Shown: positions 16,538-24,244, counted from the first letter of the stretch. The stretch is DNA of 40,798 nt from Candidatus Saccharibacteria bacterium CPR2 (GCA_021404905.1 QWHN01000002.1:141582-182379); one strand, 5' to 3'. Numbers and translations: made by a program. The notes: a model not told the origin generated them from the sequence alone.

Positions 16538-17187
16538 TTCGCTAAGTGCGCGTGGTCGTTATAAGTCCATAGCCGCCAGGAGTGGTCTTGCTCGAAATCA
16601 TCTCGGTACTGTAAAACGGTAATGCCCGTATTTTCTATTGATGCAGCCCTGTGAAAATTTTTAAAGGCAGCTGGATTTAGTGATTCTGCGAGCAAAACTC
16701 TCGCCACAATAGTTCGCAAGAAATAACCATGAGTAACAACTAAAATTGACTTTTCGGGACGTTCCAAAAGATAGTCTAATGCTTTTTTAGCTCTGACGAT
16801 AATATCATCGTAGTTTTCTCCATCTTCTACGCGCATGCCGGGAGTAGTCATACTTTCTTCCCATTGTCTCCATATTTTGTTGGCGATTTCGTCCGTATAT
16901 GGCTTGCCGTTAATACTTTTTGGCTTAATTCTTTCTACAAACAAATCAGAAAATATAATATTTTTCTTGGTTTTATTTGATATTGCTTGAGCAGTTGCTT
17001 TAGCGCGTGGCAAGGGGCTGGCAATTAATGCGTCAAAGTTCAGATGTGATGCTCGCTCGGCAACAAGATCAGCTTGTTGATTACCGTGATAGCTAAGAGG
17101 CGAATCTTCCGCTTGAAAAACCGGTGCGACATTATGTTCACTTTGCCCATGACGTACAAAGTAAACAGTTTTTTTAGTATTAATCAT
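16534..17187 (-). CDS. Histidine phosphatase / phosphoglycerate mutase superfamily protein
   Basis: A 217-residue cytoplasmic phosphatase. The signature V-R-H-G-Q-S-E-H-N lies at residues 10-18, with His12 as the phosphorylated residue. S-P-L-P-R-A (about 57-62) gives the second phosphate-binding Arg, and T-H-G-Y-F near residue 150 gives the second catalytic His. The substrate could be a sugar phosphate, a nucleotide derivative or 3-phosphoglycerate. The sequence does not decide, though the absence of the longer dPGM insert argues for a phosphatase. It lies downstream of tRNA-Gln on the same strand. Confidence 0.9.
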   Translation of the reverse strand: MINTKKTVYFVRHGQSEHNVAPVFQAEDSPLSYHGNQQADLVAERASHLNFDALIASPLPRAKATAQAISNKTKKNIIFSDLFVERIKPKSINGKPYTDEIANKIWRQWEESMTTPGMRVEDGENYDDIIVRAKKALDYLLERPEKSILVVTHGYFLRTIVARVLLAESLNPAAFKNFHRAASIENTGITVLQYRDDFEQDHSWRLWTYNDHAHLAN

Positions 17188-17244
17188 TACTGTTAGTGTA
17201 ATAGTTTGCTTATCTTAAAGTAAAGCTTTAGCGAAAAATGGCTT

Positions 17245-17273
17245 GCCACTACGAAGCCTTGGCGAAGTATGGC
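17245..17273. repeat. Imperfect palindrome downstream of tRNA-Gln
   Basis: GCCACTAC and GTATGGC pair with one bulge. Inside is a symmetrical GAA/GAA internal loop and a GCC/GGC inner pair. Read on the tRNA strand, it lies 22 nt after the CCA end and is followed six bases later by TTTTT. It could be a weak terminator for the tRNA or a small dispersed palindromic element. Only one copy was noticed in this window. Confidence 0.35.
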
Positions 17274-17295
17274 TACAAACTATGAGCTTGTCGAA

Positions 17296-17369
17296 TGGCT
17301 GGGGAGGAGGGACTCGAACCCCCGTTGCTGGGACCAAAACCCAGTGTCCTACCACTAGACGACTCCCCA
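17296..17369 (-). tRNA. tRNA-Gln (anticodon UUG)
   Basis: The minus strand gives a full cloverleaf: acceptor TGGGGAG/CTCCCCA, discriminator G and an encoded CCA. The anticodon stem CTGGG/CCCAG encloses the loop TTTTGGT, so the anticodon is TTG (UUG). The T arm GGGGGTTCGAGTCCC is normal. It is 74 nt including CCA. Anticodon UUG reads the CAA and CAG codons. Confidence 0.96.
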
Positions 17370-17467
17370 TCGTCAAATAGATTATACCCCAACATATGAG
17401 TTAGTTTGAGACAATATTTAAACATTTTTGTTTCGTGTGGCGCAAATTATTGTTAAACTAGTTTTAG

Positions 17468-17794
17468 ATGAGTAGTGAAGAAGTGGCACAGTTAGACGAG
17501 TTTTCTGAAGATTGGCAAGCTCAAGCCGTATGTAAAGACGAGCATGAAGTTTTCAATGCAACGTTTGACATTTGCGATACAAAAAGAAGAGAGAAATCTA
17601 GAGAACAATATGTCATAGAAAGGCAGATAGAGAATGCAGCTAAAGCAATTTGCAGGCGCTGCGTAGTAAGAGTTGCTTGCCTTGACTATGCAATTGACAA
17701 TGAAGAAAAATTTGGCGTGTGGGGAGGTATGAATACAGAAGAAAGAACAGAATATGCAAAGCAGGCTCAATCCAAAAAAAGGAATTATATGTAA
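17468..17794 (+). CDS. WhiB-like iron-sulfur transcription factor
   Basis: A 108-residue protein with the WhiB signature. Cys22 is followed by Cys62-x2-Cys65-x5-Cys71, the four ligands of a [4Fe-4S] cluster. The G-V-W-G-G turn at residues 83-87 precedes a basic C-terminal DNA-binding helix (K-Q-A-Q-S-K-K-R-N). WhiB proteins pair with the primary sigma factor in Actinobacteria and sense redox state. The insert between Cys22 and Cys62 is long (39 residues) and holds an additional Cys36. A TGTTAAACT box ends 8 nt before the ATG, so the mRNA is nearly leaderless. The stop overlaps the next start as TAATG. Confidence 0.93.
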   Translation: MSSEEVAQLDEFSEDWQAQAVCKDEHEVFNATFDICDTKRREKSREQYVIERQIENAAKAICRRCVVRVACLDYAIDNEEKFGVWGGMNTEERTEYAKQAQSKKRNYM

Positions 17795-18075
17795 TGGCAA
17801 CAAACTCGCTTGATGACTTGCTAAAGAAAAAAGCAGACCAAATGGACTTTAGCGCTAAGAAGTCCGCTTTAGACATTGCTCAGAAAGAACTGGAAAGATT
17901 CGCGCCAGAGTTTGCTCGCGTAAGTAAGATTACTGATGAGGGAGCAGTATATGTAGTTACACCTCATGCCCCCATGGCCAGTAATTTACGCTTTCAACAG
18001 GTAGAGATTATTGAATCTATCAAGTCCGCACTTAATCAACCAATTGAAAAACTCGTCATCCAAATACGCTCTTGA
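17794..18075 (+). CDS. DciA/DUF721-like small protein
   Basis: A 93-residue protein. The N-terminal third is helical and charged (L-L-K-K-K-A-D-Q-M). The rest has the DUF721/DciA pattern: G-A-V-Y-V-V-T-P-H-A-P-M-A-S-N-L-R, then E-I-I-E-S-I-K-S-A-L and a final strand K-L-V-I-Q-I-R. DciA proteins load or assist the replicative helicase DnaB in bacteria lacking DnaC. At this length it is a core-domain version. The ATG overlaps the whiB stop by one base and uses an AAGGA in the whiB 3' end, so the pair is translationally linked. A longer in-frame start inside whiB is rejected. Confidence 0.7.
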   Translation: MATNSLDDLLKKKADQMDFSAKKSALDIAQKELERFAPEFARVSKITDEGAVYVVTPHAPMASNLRFQQVEIIESIKSALNQPIEKLVIQIRS

Positions 18076-18086
18076 ACAGGCAGCTA

Positions 18087-18296
18087 CTAAGCAAATATTC
18101 TTACTTTTTTGCCATTAGTGTAGGCTTGGAATATCTTTTGTTGTACAGACTGGGGCAGTTGTAAATTAATTACTTTTTGCCCGTTTATCTTGGTGCTGAT
18201 AGTGCAAACCCGATACGTGCTGTGAAGCCTCTTTATTGTTGGTTGGGCTTCGGTAATAACTAAATCGACAAAATTTTCCCCCTTTCTTTTTGCCAT
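18087..18296 (-). CDS. Small basic protein of unknown function
   Basis: A 69-residue protein starting MAKRKGENFVDLVITEAQ, with a GGAGGG Shine-Dalgarno directly before the ATG at 18294-18296. It is basic and likely a compact beta-rich domain (alternating hydrophobics in Y-R-V-C-T-I-S-T-K-I-N-G-Q-K-V-I-N-L-Q-L-P). The segment L-Q-L-P-Q-S-V-Q-Q-K-I-F-Q-A-Y resembles a helix docking on a small regulator, but I do not recognise a family. It is divergent from the LexA-like gene and may be under the same regulation. A longer frame to 18422 runs through the promoter and is rejected. Confidence 0.65.
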   Translation of the reverse strand: MAKRKGENFVDLVITEAQPTIKRLHSTYRVCTISTKINGQKVINLQLPQSVQQKIFQAYTNGKKVRIFA

Positions 18297-18330
18297 GATG
18301 CCCTCCATATTTATTAACTTTATGTGTTTA

Positions 18331-18359
18331 ATTTTAATGAAACATACAAAATGCGTCAA
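18331..18359 (-). promoter_or_regulatory. Sigma-70-type promoter of the 69-residue protein gene
   Basis: On the minus strand TTGACG (18354-18359) and TAAAAT (18331-18336) are separated by exactly 17 nt. The transcript would begin near 18324 and carry a leader of about 28 nt containing the GGAGGG site. Confidence 0.65.
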
Positions 18360-18387
18360 CGACTTTTTTTGAGCATTTTTGAACATC

Positions 18388-18416
18388 TTGACACTTGCCA
18401 TATAGTCTGCCACAAT
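18388..18416 (+). promoter_or_regulatory. Candidate promoter of the LexA-like gene
   Basis: TTGACA (18388-18393) is a perfect -35 box. A CACAAT at 18411-18416 is 17 nt downstream. The -10 is weak, as expected for a regulated promoter. Transcription from about 18423 would place the palindrome at 18466-18483 about 45 nt into the transcript. Confidence 0.45.
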
Positions 18417-18455
18417 GAACATGCGAGCTAATGCTATCCGCTAAATGCAAAATAA

Positions 18456-18492
18456 ATGAAAACTGATTCGCTGTATAGCGAATGAAAACTGT
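18456..18492. promoter_or_regulatory. Palindromic operator with flanking direct repeats upstream of lexA-like gene
   Basis: ATTCGCTGTATAGCGAAT at 18466-18483 is an inverted repeat with two perfect 7-bp arms around GTAT. It is flanked by two copies of ATGAAAACTG (18456-18465 and 18482-18491), which are 26 bp apart. The site ends 36 bp before the ATG of the LexA-like gene. Autoregulatory LexA-type operators are typically dyads of this size. That this protein binds it is inference. Confidence 0.6.
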
Positions 18493-18519
18493 AAATTAAT
18501 CAAGCAAAGCGAGATTTTT

Positions 18520-19155
18520 ATGCACACAATTCAAAAAAAGATTTACAAACTGGCTCAAAAGGAAGATATTGGCGCTTATGGCTACCGCAAAATTGGAGAA
18601 AAAATTAAAGTTGAGCATCCCCAGCAAGTTAAGCACCATGTTTTGAAACTTATTAATGATGGTTATCTGGTGAGAACACCTGGAGGGGGGCTCCGTGCCA
18701 GCAAGCCAAATATTGCTGGCGGCAAGATGTTACGCATTCCGATTTTAGGCCAAGCTAATTGCGGGGAAGCGTTATCCTACGCTGAAGATTATGCCCAAGA
18801 TTGGCTTTCGCTTTCTCCGAGTTTAGTGAAGTCAAAACACCCGAAAAAACTTTTTGCCGTAAAGGCCAGTGGAGATTCCATGAACAAAGCAGTGATTAAC
18901 GGAAAAACTATTGAGGACGGGGATTATGTAATAGTCGATGGCAGCACGCAAATTCCAGAAAACGGCGACTTTATTGTTTCATCAGTAGAAGGGCTGGCAA
19001 ATATAAAAAAATATATGCTAGACCAGCAATATGGCGTAATAGCATTGCTTAGCGAATCCACGCGTCAACGCCCACCAATATTTATTCACCCAAACGATGT
19101 TGAAAGCTACCACATTCACGGCAAAGTAGTGGAAGTTATTAAAAATCGTTTCTAA
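18520..19155 (+). CDS. LexA-like self-cleaving repressor (peptidase S24)
   Basis: A 211-residue SOS-type regulator. Residues 1-60 are a winged helix (G-Y-R-K-I-G-E-K-I-K ... V-K-H-H-V-L-K-L-I-N-D-G-Y-L). The hinge has I-P-I-L-G-Q-A-N-C-G-E-A, making Cys81-Gly82 the likely self-cleavage bond, like UmuD and unlike the Ala-Gly of LexA. The serine is Ser120 in S-G-D-S-M and the general base is Lys163 or Lys164 in A-N-I-K-K-Y. The spacing fits E. coli LexA (Ser119, Lys156). It likely represses a damage regulon including itself, through the palindrome just upstream. The neighbouring divergent gene and UvrD-RecB gene are possible targets. Confidence 0.9.
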   Translation: MHTIQKKIYKLAQKEDIGAYGYRKIGEKIKVEHPQQVKHHVLKLINDGYLVRTPGGGLRASKPNIAGGKMLRIPILGQANCGEALSYAEDYAQDWLSLSPSLVKSKHPKKLFAVKASGDSMNKAVINGKTIEDGDYVIVDGSTQIPENGDFIVSSVEGLANIKKYMLDQQYGVIALLSESTRQRPPIFIHPNDVESYHIHGKVVEVIKNRF

Positions 19156-19160
19156 ATTCG

Positions 19161-20567
19161 TTACTGGTTGTCTTTAAGTTTTGATTTTGTGCCGCCACTA
19201 AAAGCAAGAGGGTGTATGCGCCTGTCGTTTGATAAAACCCCCCAGTTATGAACCTCTTTGCCCTCGCCAGATCGAATTATGTCTGCTCTAAAACAGGCTC
19301 TGGTATTAGCGGGAGGGTTCTGAAGCGCATAATTAATTTCCCAGTCTTCATATTGAGAGTCGAATCCATGCCAACCCCAACCATTATTTCTGCGCCTTAT
19401 TGCGATTCCACGATTATCAAGAGAATCCCAGGTGTAATCTATATCGCGCATTTTTTCATTTATCGGTTGTGTTTCTGGATCACGCAAACTTAATTCTCTG
19501 ATGCAATCAAGGCGTGCTACCCATTCAACACGGTCAGTAGCCAGATCAGTTGATAATTCCAGATCATCTGTCACTTCTTTGATTTGCTCCAGCGCCCATA
19601 TTTCATCTTCACTCAATCCTTCCGGCTCAAAATACTCTATAAATTTCTCGGCAAATGCTGATTGCCATTCAGTCGCTCCAATACTTTTGCCGCTATCTAG
19701 TCTCAGTGTAGACCTAAGCGACAAATCACCGGCCACCAGACTTGCTGCCATCAGAGGATTTTCTAAAAATAAATCAGAGAAGTCCTTTCTCGACTCAATG
19801 GCCTTCATTAAAAGCGAGTTCGTTGCATGTTGCATTCTAATGGTCCACGGAGATAGAGAGGCATCACCGCATACTTGATGTACTCGATACATACCAAATT
19901 CACCATTACTATTATCATTACAGATAAGAGGCTTTTTCATACCTGTTCGAGAAGAACTCACGAGCTCTTTTGTAACAGATAATCTTGGAGATACAACATA
20001 CCCAAATTCACCATTTGCACTCATAATGCCGCCCGTTCCCGCGTAAACTGCCCTGGTAGCATTGAATGAACCCATAAGCGCGATCGTATTTTCATCAGAC
20101 TTATCTATCCGAGCGCGTGAGAATATATTTTCGTGATAACCCCAGGAATTTCCTAATTGATCAGTGGTTCGTTTATTCGCGTAGTATTTATCAATAACTC
20201 CTGCTTCTCTCAGCCTACGAAGCATCCCCATAATGAATTTCTCTGAAGACAATTCGTATTTTACTAGTTGCTCTGGACTAGCTGCTTCTGGAGTGCAATA
20301 TTCAGGTGTTCTATTTTGGTCAAAATAGAACCTTGCACCATTGCTCATGAACCCATAAGCATTTGAATCTGTTATTCCTTGATCGCTAAGCACATCATTT
20401 CGCCAATTTGACCACACGTTTACTATTTCAGCAGAAGCAGGTAAATTTGTATCATCATTTAAGGAAGTAGATGTAATTGAGTTGCCATTAAGCTCGGCAT
20501 GGATACTAAAACCAATCTCTGCCCCAAAAACTCTTTCAACCTGTCTAGAATCTCTCTCTGTTTCCAT
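19161..20567 (-). CDS. PafA/Dop superfamily protein (Pup ligase / depupylase relative)
   Basis: A 468-residue carboxylate-amine ligase-like protein. Compared with mycobacterial PafA (numbering from this start), R-V-F-G-A-E replaces R-I-F-G-I-E at the N-terminus and N-G-A-R-F-Y-F-D carries the catalytic Asp83. P-E-Y-C-T-P-E, G-N-S-W-G-Y-H-E-N and R-V-H-Q-V-C-G-D-A-S (PafA: R-L-H-V-I-V-G-D-S-N) follow. The C-terminus matches through A-N-T-R-A-C-F-R. PafA joins the protein Pup to lysines; Dop deamidates Pup and removes it. The usual E-T-E-F-G is E-I-G-F-S here, so the second metal-binding Glu is missing. No Pup gene or proteasome gene is in the window. I chose the ATG at 20565-20567; a TTG start 9 codons earlier is weaker. 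Confidence 0.82.
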   Translation of the reverse strand: METERDSRQVERVFGAEIGFSIHAELNGNSITSTSLNDDTNLPASAEIVNVWSNWRNDVLSDQGITDSNAYGFMSNGARFYFDQNRTPEYCTPEAASPEQLVKYELSSEKFIMGMLRRLREAGVIDKYYANKRTTDQLGNSWGYHENIFSRARIDKSDENTIALMGSFNATRAVYAGTGGIMSANGEFGYVVSPRLSVTKELVSSSRTGMKKPLICNDNSNGEFGMYRVHQVCGDASLSPWTIRMQHATNSLLMKAIESRKDFSDLFLENPLMAASLVAGDLSLRSTLRLDSGKSIGATEWQSAFAEKFIEYFEPEGLSEDEIWALEQIKEVTDDLELSTDLATDRVEWVARLDCIRELSLRDPETQPINEKMRDIDYTWDSLDNRGIAIRRRNNGWGWHGFDSQYEDWEINYALQNPPANTRACFRADIIRSGEGKEVHNWGVLSNDRRIHPLAFSGGTKSKLKDNQ

Positions 20568-20678
20568 AAGTTGGCGATAATGAGTAATATACAACTTACA
20601 GAAAAATTAGACAATCATAAGCTTTATTGTATGAATTTGCTTACAAAAAGCCCTGAGTAGTGATACATTTTTAAAGTC

Positions 20679-21203
20679 ATGATTGGTTTTGGGCATACAA
20701 GTACAGGGGTGCTAATCGGCATCGGAGCAATACAATTTTTACCTGAAAAAATTTCCACTCCAACACAAATTTTTATCGTTTCTTTACTTGGAGTAATATC
20801 TCACTATATTACCGACTTTATACCACATGGCCACTATGCAATCGACCCGGAAAAATTAACTAAAAAAAGTTTGGCGCTTTTTACACTGGATACCCTCGGG
20901 GTGGCTATGTTTTTCCTCTTAATAGCTCTGTACAAATATGGTCTGACAAGTAGCTTTTGGTTGATTGCATTTGCCATAACAGGCGCTCAACTTCCAGATG
21001 TTTGGCAGGGAATAAATAAATTGACGCGCATTAAACAAAACACAATTACACGCTTTGAGTCGTATCTCCACAGTAAAATCGCGCACTGGCACAATCCGCC
21101 AAACACACCTATACCCGGAGGGGGCAGGCCTTGGAGCAAGGCAGATATTTGGCAAATATCTATTTTTATGTTTGCGCTTTGGTCTGTCTTATTTATAGGT
21201 TAA
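20679..21203 (+). CDS. Integral membrane protein, YdjM/metal-dependent hydrolase-like
   Basis: A 174-residue membrane protein with about four helices. It starts MIGFGHTSTGVLIG and has I-S-H-Y-I-T-D-F-I-P-H-G-H-Y, then a later G-A-Q-L-P-D-V-W. Conserved His and Asp at helix ends are typical of the YdjM/DUF457 group of predicted membrane-bound metal-dependent hydrolases. The activity of that group is not well established. A TGATACATT box lies 9 nt before the ATG, so the transcript is nearly leaderless. It converges on the hydrolase gene with a 4-nt overlap. Confidence 0.65.
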   Translation: MIGFGHTSTGVLIGIGAIQFLPEKISTPTQIFIVSLLGVISHYITDFIPHGHYAIDPEKLTKKSLALFTLDTLGVAMFFLLIALYKYGLTSSFWLIAFAITGAQLPDVWQGINKLTRIKQNTITRFESYLHSKIAHWHNPPNTPIPGGGRPWSKADIWQISIFMFALWSVLFIG

Positions 21204-22333
21204 GCGCCTGTGTGAGCAGACTTTACCTTGGCGCTTTCTTCATATAGCGCGTTAATCTCCGGCTCAATAATACCCTTAAAAATTTTTCTGTAACTATCCA
21301 GGCTTAAGTGTCTGCCGTCAATGATATGCACTTTTGAATTTGGAAAATCTTTTTCATTTAGGTGTTGTTTTAGTAAATAAGGAAGGGTAATGTAGTCTCC
21401 ATTAAAAGCGGCGGCTGTTACTCTATAATCTCGCGGCAATCTTTGAATTGTGTCTTCAAGGTCTCCGGAAAACAGGAAGTTAACGGCTAATTTTGCAGCT
21501 CCGGGAAGTGCTTCTTTATAAGGCACGGTTTTAACAAACGACCTTATATACTCATCGCGCTCGGGCTTGTTCATGTGAGAAGCTTTTTCAACAAAATGCG
21601 CTGGCTCTAAAACTAAGAATTGATATGCCGCCTTAATTCGCCGTTTATTACTTAAACTCCACCCAGCCGGCGCAACCGGCAAGCTTAGTTCGACAATGTG
21701 AGGTTGTTTTCCAGACTCCTCACGACGCCCGGCAATTGTTTGATCTGCGAAAACTAAGGATAAATAACCGCCAAGAGACGCGCCGGTATGTACCATTCGC
21801 GTTAGCTCTACTTGTTCTGTTTCGGCAATACCGTCTATAGCTTCATGGGTGTCACTAACTATTGAATGTAAGTCAAATCGCGCGAGCTGAAACGAATTCA
21901 TGCCGCGACCATGACTTGCGGGGGCACCAATCACCACTAGACCTCTGTCTTGTTCATGCGCAAGGCGATCAAGGTTTTTTATCATAGGAGCAACAAACCC
22001 TTGATCAGGCCGTACCATTAAAGACATATGCAAGTAGATGTCCGGGTTATCTGACCTGTCTCCCAAACAATCCCGGTTATAAATATGAACCGGATATTCT
22101 CCGGTATCAGTTTCTACCGTGTAGGAAATATCAGGGGTAACTTCGGCATATCTAACTGGATGATAGTTTTCCGGGGAAGTAGACAAACCTCTATGAATAA
22201 AAGGCAATACCGCAAGTCTTCCTACGCGCCACCCGATTGTTTCAAGTTTGTCTCTAAAATTTTCGGTTTCATGATTTTCGGCGCCCAAATATCCATCTGG
22301 ATTTTGATTGATAGTGGATACGTGCGCCTCCAT
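21200..22333 (-). CDS. Alpha/beta hydrolase family protein
   Basis: A 377-residue hydrolase. The nucleophile elbow is T-G-A-S-L-G-G-Y-L-S around residue 200, with the G-x-S-x-G pattern. The catalytic His is in I-D-G-R-H-L-S near residue 345. V-V-I-G-A-P-A-S-H-G-R-G-M-N resembles an oxyanion/cap loop. There is no signal peptide. Substrates in this fold range from lipids and esters to peptides, and nothing here decides. It is preceded by the divergent CapA-like gene and shares a 93-nt intergenic region with it. Confidence 0.8.
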   Translation of the reverse strand: MEAHVSTINQNPDGYLGAENHETENFRDKLETIGWRVGRLAVLPFIHRGLSTSPENYHPVRYAEVTPDISYTVETDTGEYPVHIYNRDCLGDRSDNPDIYLHMSLMVRPDQGFVAPMIKNLDRLAHEQDRGLVVIGAPASHGRGMNSFQLARFDLHSIVSDTHEAIDGIAETEQVELTRMVHTGASLGGYLSLVFADQTIAGRREESGKQPHIVELSLPVAPAGWSLSNKRRIKAAYQFLVLEPAHFVEKASHMNKPERDEYIRSFVKTVPYKEALPGAAKLAVNFLFSGDLEDTIQRLPRDYRVTAAAFNGDYITLPYLLKQHLNEKDFPNSKVHIIDGRHLSLDSYRKIFKGIIEPEINALYEESAKVKSAHTGA

Positions 22334-22414
22334 ATGTCTATAGCTTGACCTTATCCTTAAAATTATTATACACCTATTTGCAAGAGCGTTAATGCGCGAT
22401 TTGTGCTAATAGCA

Positions 22415-22426
22415 TATAATGAAAAC
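22415..22426 (+). promoter_or_regulatory. Leaderless -10 promoter of the CapA-like gene
   Basis: TATAAT at 22415-22420 lies exactly 6 nt before the ATG at 22427. With a normal -10 to start distance the first transcribed base is the A of the start codon. No -35 consensus is seen, and no Shine-Dalgarno could be present in such an mRNA. Confidence 0.6.
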
Positions 22427-23632
22427 ATGCGCGGAAATATGCGCTTTGGGTGGATCTTCGCAATATCGTTTTTTGTTGCTTTATTTGTTGCGGCAACTTT
22501 ATATCTTGCCAAAAACAATAGCAGCCCAATTGAACGGTCCAACCCTGAACTTGAAAAGAAGTTATCTGAGCCAAAAACACCAACTTCAATATCTACAAGA
22601 TTATTAGTTGGCGGCGATGTTTTTTGGGGAAGACAAACAGAAATCTGGGCAAACGAATCTGCCGAACCAATAAAATTTCCGTTTCAAGGACTAAACACTT
22701 TTGAAAGAGAAAAATATGACGCCTGGATTGGCACGATGGAGTGCCCAATTACGTCAACTGCCGTACCCTTTGAGAGACAAAAGAACGAATTGAAGTTCAA
22801 TTGTCTGCCCGAATATTTGGAAGAAGCCAAAAAGTGGTTCAATGCTTTTAACACTGCTAGTAATCATACTGATAACATGCAAGAGGTGGACGGGTTTGAT
22901 CAAACATTAAAGAATCTTGAAAAACATGACATCCAGCATTTCGGCCACTTCGACGCGGGCGTAAACGACGAAATTTGCGAAGTTTTGTCTTTCCCCGCAC
23001 GCGCAGAACCAGTTGACAACGAAAACCAAAATAGTGATGTTTACTTGCCGGTCGCTTTTTGCGGATATAACAATGTCTATCGCTTACCAACCGAACAAGA
23101 GCTGGACGCGATCACTCCGTATTCCAAGCAGTTTTTTACCATCGCTACGCCACAACAAGGCGAGGAATACAAGCCGGCGGCCGATGAACTTAAGATAGAA
23201 TATTTTCGCAAAATGGTAGACAAAGGCGCCGATTCTATAATTGGCGGTCAGCCCCATTGGGTGCAAAATACCGAGGTTTATAAGGAAAAATTGATAGTTT
23301 ACTCCGTAGGAAATTTTATGTTCGATCAGCGTTGGAGCCCGGACGTAATGAGGGGTATAGGCGTCGATATAACCTTAACAGCCGTCTACGATGAGAACGT
23401 CCAGGCTTGGCTGGATATTGCCGAACAATGCAAAAACCATAACGATAGCTGTTTAGAAAAAGCGAAGAATAAGGGATTAGAAAAAATTGGTTTTAGAGTC
23501 AAATACGACATAGTAGCCGTTGACGCAACTGGTAGATTTAGCGTAAAAGGCGACAAACAACTCCTGGATGCTCTTAAACAACGCGCTAATTGGGCAAGTA
23601 CATCCGCAAATTTACAAAAATCATCCCCTTAA
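22427..23632 (+). CDS. CapA-like metallophosphatase, membrane-anchored
   Basis: A 401-residue protein with an N-terminal membrane anchor (about residues 8-27) and an extracellular CapA-type domain. Its motifs follow the family order: V-G-G-D-V-F-W-G-R, a T-M-E-C-P-I-T in place of the usual N-L-E, A-S-N-H-T-D-N-M, G-G-Q-P-H-W-V-Q and Y-S-V-G-N-F-M-F-D. CapA proteins act in poly-gamma-glutamate or capsule export in bacilli and are calcineurin-like folds. In CPR bacteria the polymer is unknown. A frame 8 codons longer exists, but the TATAAT sits within it, so I use the ATG at 22427; the ATG at 22439 is another possibility. Confidence 0.87.
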   Translation: MRGNMRFGWIFAISFFVALFVAATLYLAKNNSSPIERSNPELEKKLSEPKTPTSISTRLLVGGDVFWGRQTEIWANESAEPIKFPFQGLNTFEREKYDAWIGTMECPITSTAVPFERQKNELKFNCLPEYLEEAKKWFNAFNTASNHTDNMQEVDGFDQTLKNLEKHDIQHFGHFDAGVNDEICEVLSFPARAEPVDNENQNSDVYLPVAFCGYNNVYRLPTEQELDAITPYSKQFFTIATPQQGEEYKPAADELKIEYFRKMVDKGADSIIGGQPHWVQNTEVYKEKLIVYSVGNFMFDQRWSPDVMRGIGVDITLTAVYDENVQAWLDIAEQCKNHNDSCLEKAKNKGLEKIGFRVKYDIVAVDATGRFSVKGDKQLLDALKQRANWASTSANLQKSSP

Positions 23633-23644
23633 GAAAGCTCCTGA

Positions 23645-24172
23645 TTAATTTTTTTCTGTTTGTGAATCTTCACCAAATACCAATGTAGATAATTTAGCTA
23701 ATGCGTCTTCCAGGTTACGATTAAATCCCATTCCTTCCGGTGGCTTTACTGATACAGTTAGTCTATGATTCGGCTCAAGAGTTATGTGTGGATATCTGCC
23801 TTTTTTAGGCTCAAACGACACATTAACTCCATTTTCTCCATGTGTTTCATCAAAAAGCCAACGAACCGCGTCTTCTCTAGAAATAATCATTTTTTCGCCA
23901 CCATTGTTTATGGTAGTGCATAAGTGATCGATTCTATCGAGAGTGGTTTGTTCTAAATAAAACCCTACCGAAAAAGAATTTCCTTCAGTGCCTACTTCAG
24001 ATGTGCAATTCCCATTTGGTGCGGCTCCAGTAAACTTTGTTAGAATGGCCGTAACTTCCCTTGGCTTTAATACGACGTCATCACCCATAGGAGAAAAAAC
24101 ACTAAAACATTTTTCAGGAATTATAGCTTCAGGATTGCCGTTTGATTTGTTAATTTCACTATCGCCATTCAT
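23645..24172 (-). CDS. Conserved-looking hypothetical protein
   Basis: A 175-residue acidic protein that I do not recognise. The first 25 residues are polar and probably disordered. The core has alternating beta-like segments (F-S-V-G-F-Y-L-E-Q and L-T-V-S-V-K-P-P-E-G) and a helix E-D-A-V-R-W-L-F-D-E. Two Cys (residues 22 and 56) and one more in the D-H-L-C-T-T segment do not form a metal motif. No signal peptide or helix anchor is seen. The ATG has AGGA 7 nt upstream. It is divergent from the helicase-nuclease gene with a 72-nt gap. Confidence 0.6.
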   Translation of the reverse strand: MNGDSEINKSNGNPEAIIPEKCFSVFSPMGDDVVLKPREVTAILTKFTGAAPNGNCTSEVGTEGNSFSVGFYLEQTTLDRIDHLCTTINNGGEKMIISREDAVRWLFDETHGENGVNVSFEPKKGRYPHITLEPNHRLTVSVKPPEGMGFNRNLEDALAKLSTLVFGEDSQTEKN

Positions 24173-24227
24173 AGTTTTATCCTGACATAGTTATGCTTAT
24201 GCGTCAATGCTACGCCTTTTACCGTGA

Positions 24228-24244
24228 TATACTCAAGACACCAT
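24228..24244 (+). promoter_or_regulatory. Extended -10 promoter of the helicase-nuclease gene
   Basis: TGATATACT (24225-24233) matches the extended -10 pattern with TATACT at 24228-24233, 11 nt before the ATG at 24245. Transcription would start about 5 nt before the ATG. A GTG at 24224 in the same frame overlaps the promoter and is not used as the start here. Confidence 0.5.

Noticed and set aside
17640-17876. Minus-strand frame across whiB and the DciA-like gene
   Set aside because: It is antisense to two overlapping supported genes and shows no motif.
19000-21300. A Pup or ubiquitin-like partner gene next to the PafA/Dop relative
   Set aside because: I looked for a short acidic frame ending in Gly-Gly-Gln or Gly-Gly-Glu on both strands and saw none.
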